Part shown: in pieces, positions 1 to 5,001 of the stretch
Layout: each line of letters starts with the position of its first letter
Numbering within the stretch: the first letter of the stretch is position 1
Source of the DNA: Chloroflexota bacterium
GTDB lineage: Bacteria; Chloroflexota; UBA4733
Assembly (NCBI GenBank): GCA_025449435.1
Contig: JANWJO010000216.1
Span: forward strand, 1-5,001
Length of the DNA stretch: 5,001 nt
Direction of reading: 5' to 3'
Notes under the pieces: model-generated
Told to the model about the DNA's origin: nothing
The model's database searches: none
What the model saw: the letters and a program-made list of their open reading frames with translations, nothing else
Program-made: the position numbers and the translations under genes

Positions 1-177
1 CGCGAGGTCCGCCCGCGCCGCTTGTGCGAGCACTGGCAAGGCGACCCTGGGTGCAACTAGCGTGATATGCGCAGCGGGCCAGCGGGTGCTCAGCCCCGCC
101 AGGCAGGGCACGGTGAGCACAGCGTCGCCCAGGGCACCCGCACGGAGAACCAGGAGTCGTGTCACGCGCGGTAGCAT
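1..177 (-). CDS. Glycosyltransferase family 9 (heptosyltransferase-like), N-terminal part only
   Basis: This is the N-terminal end of a minus-strand gene that leaves the window on the left; 59 codons are visible. Family 9 glycosyltransferases (GT-B fold, WaaC/WaaF type) move a sugar from a nucleotide-sugar donor onto a growing cell-surface glycan. The visible protein has the family's hallmark first beta strand and loop: RLLVLRAGALGDAVLTVP at residues 7-24, with the GALGD turn at 14-18, followed by a helix ending in RWP and the second strand AHITLV at 36-41. I chose ATG at 177; in-frame GTG codons at 192 and 165 are alternatives. None has a clear Shine-Dalgarno sequence. The gene is divergent from holB. 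If the host lacks lipopolysaccharide the acceptor would be another glycan, so I give no heptosyltransferase symbol. The family call is solid; the substrate cannot be seen. Confidence 0.8.
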   Translation of the reverse strand, partial: MLPRVTRLLVLRAGALGDAVLTVPCLAGLSTRWPAAHITLVAPRVALPVLAQAARADLA

Positions 178-245
178 GCCACAAGTCGCCACGCTGGGTG
201 AGCGGCCGCCACGGCAGCTGGCCGGATGTGCGAGAGCGTCGCGTT

Positions 246-1352
246 GTGTCCTGGCAAACCATCGGCCAAGCTCATGTGGTCGGCCAGCTTGAGCACGGCC
301 TGAAGACCGGCAACGTCGCTCACGCCTACTTGTTTGTCGGGCCACCCAATAGCGGTAAGACGACGCTGGCGCTCGAGTTCGCGCAGGCCCTGCTGTGTGA
401 GGGCTCCACCCCGCCGTGCGGCACGTGCGGCGCCTGCCGTCTGGCACTGGCCGGCGCCCACCCGGACATCTTGCGGTTTGAACGTGGTGTCGAGCGCAGT
501 GATGACGAACGGCGCGGTGTCGAGCGGCGCGAGACCGCTATTCCTGATGTTGCGGATGTCAGCCCGTTCTGGGCGCCAGTCCCCATTGCCAAGGACCGCC
601 GGCCGAGTATGCTCGAAATCAAGGCAGTGGGCGATCTAGTTCGGGACAGTGCCACGTTTCCCATCCGTGGCCAGTATCACGTTTCTGTGGTTGACGCCAG
701 CTTCCTGCAGGATGCCGCGTCGTCAGCACTACTCAAGCTCCTCGAGGAGCCCACGCCATCGGCGGTGCATTTGCTGTGCGCTACCGGGGATGAAGACCTG
801 CCGCCACCCATCCTGTCGCGTTGCCGCATCCTCCGGCTGCGCACCGCTACGCGAGCCCAACTGGTCCCTTGGCTCGTAAGCCAGGGTGAAACCGATCAGC
901 GCGCCGAGCTCATCGCAGCGGCCTCGGGCGGTCGTCCGGGCTTGGCCAAACAGCTGGCCGAGGACCCCAAAGCGTTGCCCGAGCTCCTGGGGAAGGCCGA
1001 ACACCTCACCGACGCGCTCACTACCTCCACTCTGGAGTGCATGGAACTGGCATTCGCCTGGAGCAAGGGGTATCTCACGGCACGGGCCATGATCGTGCTT
1101 GTAGGCATGATCTGGCGGGACCTACTGCTGCTCTCGGCAGGCGGACAGGCTGACGCGCTCACCCTGCCCTCGCTGGTCCAGCGGCACCAGCTACTCGCCG
1201 CGCAGCTGGGCAGCGCGTTGGTAGCGCGGCAGCTTCAAGCCGTGTCGCGGGCGTCGGACCTCCTGGAGCGCAACGTGCAGCCGCGTTTGATTGTCGAGAC
1301 ACTGCTCCTGAGCCTGCGGATGCCCGCCGGCTCACCAGCACGAGGCCTGTAG
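246..1352 (+). CDS. holB: DNA polymerase III delta' subunit (clamp loader)
   Basis: Delta' is a stator subunit of the clamp loader (with delta and tau/gamma) that opens and loads the beta sliding clamp during replication. Counting from GTG at 246 (368 residues), the protein begins SWQTIGQ, has the family phrase AHAYLFVGP and an intact P-loop GPPNSGKT at 32-39. The zinc module has cysteines at 51, 58, 61 and 64. LLKLLEEPTP follows at 162-171, then the SRC motif at 191-193. Walker B is degenerate (VVDAS at 148-152), as expected for a subunit that does not itself hydrolyse ATP. About 35-40 extra residues sit between HPD (72-74) and the segment IKAVGDLV (125-132), including GVER twice. The frame is open back to GTG 159, and GTG 228 is also possible. 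I prefer 246 because homology begins there and a weak purine stretch (GCGAGAG, 230-236) precedes it. No terminator is evident after the stop. Confidence 0.93.
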   Translation: MSWQTIGQAHVVGQLEHGLKTGNVAHAYLFVGPPNSGKTTLALEFAQALLCEGSTPPCGTCGACRLALAGAHPDILRFERGVERSDDERRGVERRETAIPDVADVSPFWAPVPIAKDRRPSMLEIKAVGDLVRDSATFPIRGQYHVSVVDASFLQDAASSALLKLLEEPTPSAVHLLCATGDEDLPPPILSRCRILRLRTATRAQLVPWLVSQGETDQRAELIAAASGGRPGLAKQLAEDPKALPELLGKAEHLTDALTTSTLECMELAFAWSKGYLTARAMIVLVGMIWRDLLLLSAGGQADALTLPSLVQRHQLLAAQLGSALVARQLQAVSRASDLLERNVQPRLIVETLLLSLRMPAGSPARGL

Positions 1353-1760
1353 CGCCAGTGATCAGTCATGGCAACAACTATTCGCGCTGCGCATGAGCAG
1401 TTCCAGATTGCTGCGCGTCACTTGGCGGGCAACGGAGCGCGGCACCATGGCATGCAAATTTGACCCGCAGCGCGGGCATAACAATCCGCTCACGAAGATG
1501 TGCTTGCCGCTATACGCGGAACGCGGCCAGGGTTGACCTAATTTGCGGAACAGTACGCCTGCAGTGGGCTGCTCCCGCATCGATACCGTCCCATCAGGTT
1601 GTTTCTTGTCCCTGGAACGTATCTCTATGGTGGGGCAGTGCACATCACCTTTATGGGGTAATCGTTGTGGGTGCGACATCTCTGGCGTCCAGGGTATGAC
1701 CGTACTTTCGGAACCCGGCCCATAGCACAGTTGGTGGGCATGAGCGTGGCCGCCGGTGCG

Positions 1761-1789
1761 TTGCCGCTTGTGATGGATGCTGTCATACT
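1761..1789 (+). promoter_or_regulatory. Candidate sigma-70-type promoter with extended -10
   Basis: A -35-like TTGCCG (1761-1766) is separated by 17 bases from a -10-like CATACT (1784-1789). Each matches 4 of 6 consensus bases. A TG at 1781-1782, one base before the -10, fits an extended -10 element. Transcription would start near 1796, giving a leader of about 60 bases before the oxidoreductase ATG at 1857. Inverted repeats frame the element: 1752-1760 pairs with 1795-1803, and 1759-1766 with 1800-1807. A repressor or activator site is therefore possible. This is by-eye consensus matching only. Confidence 0.4.
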
Positions 1790-1836
1790 GAAAGCGCACC
1801 GGCAACGAAGCCGCCGGTATTTCTAGGCTTGTAAAC

Positions 1837-1845
1837 AGGAGAAGG
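1837..1845 (+). promoter_or_regulatory. Ribosome binding site of the oxidoreductase gene
   Basis: AGGAGAAGG lies 11 bases before ATG 1857, measured from its last base. The AGGAG core is 15 bases away, a little far, while GAAGG is at a more usual distance. It is the clearest Shine-Dalgarno sequence before any complete gene in the window and supports the start at 1857. Confidence 0.65.
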
Positions 1846-1856
1846 CACAAACAGGC

Positions 1857-2924
1857 ATGGCGACGAAGCCTTTACGCATCGGCATTGTAGGCACTGGCGG
1901 CATCGCGCGCAGCGTACACATCCCCGGCTACCAGCGGCTCGGCAATCGGGTAGAGCTCGTTTCGACCTTCGACGTGGCCGGCGATCGAGCCGAAAAGACG
2001 GCCAAAGAGTTTGGCATCCCAAACCACTTCACCGACTTTGACGCTATGCTCAAAGGTCCAAAACTCGATGCGATCAGCATCTGCACGCCGCCTAATTCCC
2101 ACGCGCCGCTGGCGGTGAAGGCGTTCGAGCACGGCCTGCACGTCCTGAGCGAGAAGCCCGTCTCGACGACCGCTGTTGGTGCTATCGAGATGGTGCGCGC
2201 CGCGCGCAAGGCTAAGCGCGTGCTGATGATCGGCTTCCAGCACCGCTTCTCCCGCGAGGAAAAAGCGCTCAAGCGCGTCATCCAGGATGGCATGCTGGGT
2301 GACATCTACTACTCTCGCGCACTCGCCATCCGGCGCCGGGGTATCCCTGGCTGGGGCGTGTTCGCCAGCAAAGAACTGTCCGGCGGCGGCCCCATGATGG
2401 ATATCGGCGTCCACGTGCTCGACCAGACTATGTACTTGCTGGGCAACCCCACGCCGGTGTCAGTGTTCGGCAGCACCTATCGCAAACTGGGCACGCGTGC
2501 TGGCTACAACTCCTTCGGCTCATGGGATCACACCAAATTTGAGACCGAAGACTTCGCGACGGCCCTGGTGAAGTTCAGCGACGGCGCCACCATGCTCATT
2601 GAGGCGTCATGGGCGATCAACCTGGGCGCCAACGAGCATAACGTGGTGCTGGCGGGCACGAAAGGCGGCGCCGAACTGACGCCGTTCAAGGTGTTCACCG
2701 AGCAGTCGGGCATGCTGCTAGATGCCACCGTGCCGGAAGAGACCTTCCGCGGCCGCGACACGTCGCAGGACGAAAAGATCGCGCACTTCGTTGATTGCAT
2801 CGAGAACGGCACCACGCCGCTGGTCACCCCATCGGAGATCGTGAACGTGGCCATGATTATCGACGCTGTCTATAAGTCGGCCGAGACCGGCAAAGCCGTG
2901 GATATCGTCCAGCCCACGATTTGA
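1857..2924 (+). CDS. Gfo/Idh/MocA family NAD(P)-dependent oxidoreductase
   Basis: This 355-residue protein has the usual length of the family: an N-terminal Rossmann domain binding NAD(P) and a C-terminal alpha/beta domain that binds a sugar, inositol or related polyol. Visible marks are the dinucleotide loop GIVGTGGIA (9-17); the family segment AISICTPPNSHAPLAVKAFEHG (72-93, shown by CTPPNSH at 76-82); the EKP motif at 99-101 with the conserved lysine at 100; and GGGPMMDIGVHVLD (176-189) with D182, H186 and D189 in the usual catalytic region. There is no signal peptide, so it is probably cytosolic. It has a promoter candidate and a good ribosome binding site upstream, and the synthetase gene follows after 7 bases. 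The substrate cannot be inferred because the family is functionally broad and no transporter or sugar kinase lies nearby. The family call is secure; no gene symbol is justified. Confidence 0.93.
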   Translation: MATKPLRIGIVGTGGIARSVHIPGYQRLGNRVELVSTFDVAGDRAEKTAKEFGIPNHFTDFDAMLKGPKLDAISICTPPNSHAPLAVKAFEHGLHVLSEKPVSTTAVGAIEMVRAARKAKRVLMIGFQHRFSREEKALKRVIQDGMLGDIYYSRALAIRRRGIPGWGVFASKELSGGGPMMDIGVHVLDQTMYLLGNPTPVSVFGSTYRKLGTRAGYNSFGSWDHTKFETEDFATALVKFSDGATMLIEASWAINLGANEHNVVLAGTKGGAELTPFKVFTEQSGMLLDATVPEETFRGRDTSQDEKIAHFVDCIENGTTPLVTPSEIVNVAMIIDAVYKSAETGKAVDIVQPTI

Positions 2925-2931
2925 TCTGCCC

Positions 2932-4854
2932 ATGAAGTTCAGCGTCAGTCCCGACCTGTTCGCGCGCTACCCCAATTATGTGGTTGGGGTCGTCGTAGCG
3001 CGGCGCGTCGACAATAGCCAGGCGCATGCGCAGGCTGCCGAAGCGGTGCTGCGCCAGGCTGAAGCCTGGGTGCGCGAGCATGCCCAGGCTGCTGAACCTC
3101 ACGCCTACTGGCACACCGCTTTGCAGGCGAGCCAGGTTGACCCGGCGGCACACCCGCCGGCCGTGGAGCGCTTGCTCGCTCGCGTGCAGCGTGGCGAGCG
3201 TATCCCGTCCGTCAACCCGGCGGTGGATCTGGCCAACGCAGTGTCCCTGCGTCACGGGGTGCCGTTGGGTGCCCACGACCTGGACGCTGTGACCGGCGAC
3301 CTTGCTGTGCGCCTGGCGCGTGCTGGCGACACCTTTCTGTCCTACGACGCCAGTGAGCCGGATCAGGTGCCTGTTGGTGAGCCGGTGTACGCCGATGGCA
3401 AGGATATCCGTACCCGCTATTGGGTGTCGCGCCAGAGCCGCACCGGCCGCTGCGAAGCGTACAGCCAGTCATTGTTCTTTCCCATAGACGGCTTTGTAGG
3501 TGTGGATAACACCGCCGTGCGCACCGCGATGGACGAACTCGCCAGCTTGCTCCAGCAGCACCTCGGCGCGGTTACGACCTCCGCCTTGCTGGGCGCCAGC
3601 ACACCGCAAGCAACCCTGCGCCGCTACGATCTGGTAAGTAAAGTCAAGCCAGGTGGCGATGCCATCGACGAGTTGCTTGGTCGTGGCGTGGTGGACCTCA
3701 TCAAGCGCGACGAGATTGAGCCGCGCCTCCGCAACGGTGAAACTGTCAAGATCAAGCTGGGCATGGACCCGACCGGTCCCATGCTGCACGTTGGCCGCGC
3801 CACGCGCCTATTCAAGCTGCGGGAATTTCAGCAACTGGGCCACACCGTGCAACTGGTGGTCGGCAGTTTCACCGGCATGCTGGGAGACCCGTCGGACAAA
3901 ACCGCCCATCGCCAGCAACTCACACCGCAGCAGGTCCACGCCAACATGCAGCGCTACGTCGAGCAAGCCGCGCTGGTCATCGACGTGTCCAAAGCCGAGG
4001 TCAACTTCAACGCCGACTGGCTATCCAAACTCACCTTCGCCGACGTTATCGAGCTGGCGGCGAACTTTACGGTGCAACAGATGCTGGAACGCGAAGCGTT
4101 TCAACTGCGCTACGAGGCCAGTAAGCCCATTTTTTTGCACGAGCTCCTGTACCCGCTATTGCAGGGACAGGACTCGGTGGAGCTACGCAGCGACATCGAG
4201 TTGGGCGGCACCGACCAGCTGTTTAATATGCTCGCCGGCCGGGTGCTGCAAGGGCGTGCCGGGCAGCGGCCGCAAGTGGTCATGACCGGCCCGTTGATCC
4301 TGGGCACCAACGGCGAGAAGATGTCCACCAGCGCCGGCAATGTCATCAATATGCTGTCCTCGCCGCGAGATCAGTACTTCGGCCTGATGCGCATGCACGA
4401 CGACCTCATCCTCACCTATTTCGAGACCTGCACCACCACGCCACTGGCGGAGATTCGTGACCTGGCCGAGCAACTCGAGGATGGCGCCATCAACCCACGC
4501 GACGCCAAAGCCCGGCTAGCGCGTGTCATGGTCACGCAGTTCCATAGTGCTGAGGCTGCGGTGGCCGCCGAACAGGAGTTCGAGCGCGAGGTGCGCCATC
4601 ACGACCGCCCAGTGTCGCTACCTGAGGTGCAGATTGCGGCTACCAGCCGCCGCCTGCCCGACTTGCTGCGCGAGTTGGGGATGGCCACCAGTGGCGGCGC
4701 GGCCAAACGGCTCATCGAACAAGGGGCGGTGGAAGTCGATGGCCAGCGCGTGCGCGACCCTAACAGCACCATCACGCCAGTCGAAGGCATGGTGCTGCGT
4801 GCTGGCAAGAGCAACTGGGCCAAGTTACGGGTAGCGACAGAGGCAAGAGAGTAA
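2932..4854 (+). CDS. tyrS: B3/B4 domain fused to tyrosyl-tRNA synthetase (with S4 domain)
   Basis: Residues 241-640 form a complete class I tyrosyl-tRNA synthetase, which charges tRNA(Tyr) with tyrosine using ATP. Marks seen: KLGMDPTGPMLHVGR (275-289), with HVGR at 286-289 as the HIGH motif; GDPSDK (318-323); YPLLQGQD (407-414), with Y407, Q411 and D414 at tyrosine-recognition positions; GGTDQLFN (425-432); KMSTS (463-467) as the KMSKS loop; and an S4 RNA-binding domain at about 572-634. Residues 1 to about 225 are a B3/B4 domain (PF03483 type, COG3382-like): VGVVVARRVDN (18-28), VNPAVDLANAVSLRHGVPLG (94-113), HDLD (115-118) and GEPVYAD (149-155). Usual TyrRS is about 400-430 residues, so the first third is extra. 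The start at ATG 2932 lies 7 bases after the oxidoreductase stop and has no Shine-Dalgarno sequence, which suggests translational coupling. Synthetase activity is near certain. The role of the B3/B4 part (tRNA binding, editing, or other) is unknown. Confidence 0.93.
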   Translation: MKFSVSPDLFARYPNYVVGVVVARRVDNSQAHAQAAEAVLRQAEAWVREHAQAAEPHAYWHTALQASQVDPAAHPPAVERLLARVQRGERIPSVNPAVDLANAVSLRHGVPLGAHDLDAVTGDLAVRLARAGDTFLSYDASEPDQVPVGEPVYADGKDIRTRYWVSRQSRTGRCEAYSQSLFFPIDGFVGVDNTAVRTAMDELASLLQQHLGAVTTSALLGASTPQATLRRYDLVSKVKPGGDAIDELLGRGVVDLIKRDEIEPRLRNGETVKIKLGMDPTGPMLHVGRATRLFKLREFQQLGHTVQLVVGSFTGMLGDPSDKTAHRQQLTPQQVHANMQRYVEQAALVIDVSKAEVNFNADWLSKLTFADVIELAANFTVQQMLEREAFQLRYEASKPIFLHELLYPLLQGQDSVELRSDIELGGTDQLFNMLAGRVLQGRAGQRPQVVMTGPLILGTNGEKMSTSAGNVINMLSSPRDQYFGLMRMHDDLILTYFETCTTTPLAEIRDLAEQLEDGAINPRDAKARLARVMVTQFHSAEAAVAAEQEFEREVRHHDRPVSLPEVQIAATSRRLPDLLRELGMATSGGAAKRLIEQGAVEVDGQRVRDPNSTITPVEGMVLRAGKSNWAKLRVATEARE

Positions 4855-5001
4855 GTATCCTGCGACGGCCTCGCCCCCGACCTCTCCCCAACAAGCTTGA
4901 CGTGTGATGCAAAATAGGATCGCTCGAACAGATGCAGTAACCGAGCGGTATCGAGCAAATTGCCATCAAATTACGGCCATCGTCCAGAGGAGAAATCATT
5001 A
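4855..5001 (+). promoter_or_regulatory. Intergenic leader ending in a strong RBS for a gene starting at the right edge
   Basis: AGAGGAG at 4986-4992 is a strong Shine-Dalgarno sequence. Eight bases later the window ends with A at 5001; if the next two bases are TG, an ATG start falls at an ideal distance. The stretch is notably more AT-rich than the genes from about 4905 onward. CGCTCG (4921-4926) can pair with CGAGCG (4942-4947) across a 15-base loop. There is no T-tract after it, so it is not a classical terminator. A TTGACG at 4897-4902 has no suitable -10 partner. Whether the next gene is co-transcribed with tyrS is not decided by the sequence. Confidence 0.5.

Larger units (their letters stand above)
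1353..1856. other. 504-base gap with no recognised gene; doubtful minus-strand ORF inside
   Basis: I read both strands and found no tRNA, riboswitch, SRP RNA, tmRNA or T-box signature. A minus-strand frame is open from 1850 (ATG) down to its TGA at 1362, 162 codons, filling almost the whole gap. It is closed upstream by TAA at 1872-1874. Its product matches no family I know. It has a CPRCG pair inside GKHIFVSGLLCPRCGS (residues 115-130, bases 1461-1508), which faintly recalls the zinc-ribbon segment of large serine recombinases but with no second cysteine pair. The ATG has no Shine-Dalgarno sequence and overlaps the leader of the rightward gene. It could be a decayed gene, a real unknown gene, or chance. 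A GC-rich 5-bp hairpin lies at 1464-1476 without a clear T-tract. The right end (about 1750-1856) holds the promoter and leader of the next gene. Confidence 0.5.

Noticed and set aside
159..245. N-terminal extension of delta' from GTG 159
   Set aside because: AGGAG at 152-156 is only two bases from this start, the extra 29 residues resemble nothing in the family, and the stretch overlaps the divergent gene. Homology begins at about 249.
62..292. 76-codon plus-strand frame at the left edge
   Set aside because: It overlaps the clearly recognisable minus-strand glycosyltransferase start and the start of holB, and its Arg/Ser/Pro-rich translation looks like an out-of-frame shadow.
1464..1476. 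CCCGC-AGC-GCGGG hairpin as a terminator
   Set aside because: The stem is only 5 bp and there is no T-tract on the plus strand; on the minus strand only a weak TCAAATTT follows.
1353..1750. Structured RNA (tRNA, T-box, SRP RNA, riboswitch) in the gap
   Set aside because: I looked for tRNA T-arm sequence, the T-box GGTGG-ACCGCG element, the SRP GGAAG core and common riboswitch cores and found none with supporting pairing.
1872..2414. 180-codon minus-strand frame inside the oxidoreductase gene
   Set aside because: It is antisense to a secure gene, with a His/Arg/Ala-rich product and no recognisable motif, which is typical of a GC-rich shadow frame.
3653..4285. 210-codon plus-strand frame inside the synthetase gene
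   Set aside because: The +1 shifted frame of the TyrRS catalytic core gives a Trp/Cys/Ser/Arg-rich product; the TyrRS motifs are in the other frame.
4897..4925. TTGACG as a -35 box for the next gene
   Set aside because: No acceptable -10 lies 16-19 bases downstream; TAGGAT at 4915-4920 is only 12 bases away.

Overview
The window reads as an ordinary chromosomal stretch of a moderately GC-rich bacterium (about 60 % G+C by eye). The style of the delta' subunit and the oxidoreductase reminds me of Chloroflexota, possibly a Dehalococcoidia-like lineage. That placement rests on remembered protein style and is weak, because there is no rRNA or other clean taxonomic marker here.

Left edge (1-245): on the minus strand, the first 59 codons of a family 9 glycosyltransferase run off the left end. 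It is divergent from holB, with only about 68 bases between the two probable starts. Region 246-1352 (+): holB, the DNA polymerase III clamp-loader delta' subunit, with an intact P-loop, the four-cysteine zinc module and an inserted charged, partly repeated segment. Region 1353-1856: a 504-base gap with no gene I recognise. It holds a long minus-strand open frame of doubtful status and, at its right end, a good promoter candidate and ribosome binding site for the next gene.

Region 1857-2924 (+): a Gfo/Idh/MocA family NAD(P)-dependent oxidoreductase. Seven bases after its stop comes 2932-4854 (+): a 640-residue protein joining an N-terminal B3/B4 domain (the domain found in the phenylalanyl-tRNA synthetase beta subunit, where it edits Tyr-tRNA(Phe)) to a complete tyrosyl-tRNA synthetase with a C-terminal S4 RNA-binding domain. 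These two genes look like a translationally coupled pair. Region 4855-5001: a leader ending in a strong Shine-Dalgarno sequence, placed so that the next gene would start at base 5001 if the following bases are TG.

The most unusual item is the B3/B4-TyrRS fusion. The reading frame is continuous, and no in-frame ATG lies near the junction that would let the synthetase be made alone. The other genes are housekeeping (replication, aminoacylation) or general metabolism. There is no sign of mobile elements, CRISPR, RNA genes or a defence island.
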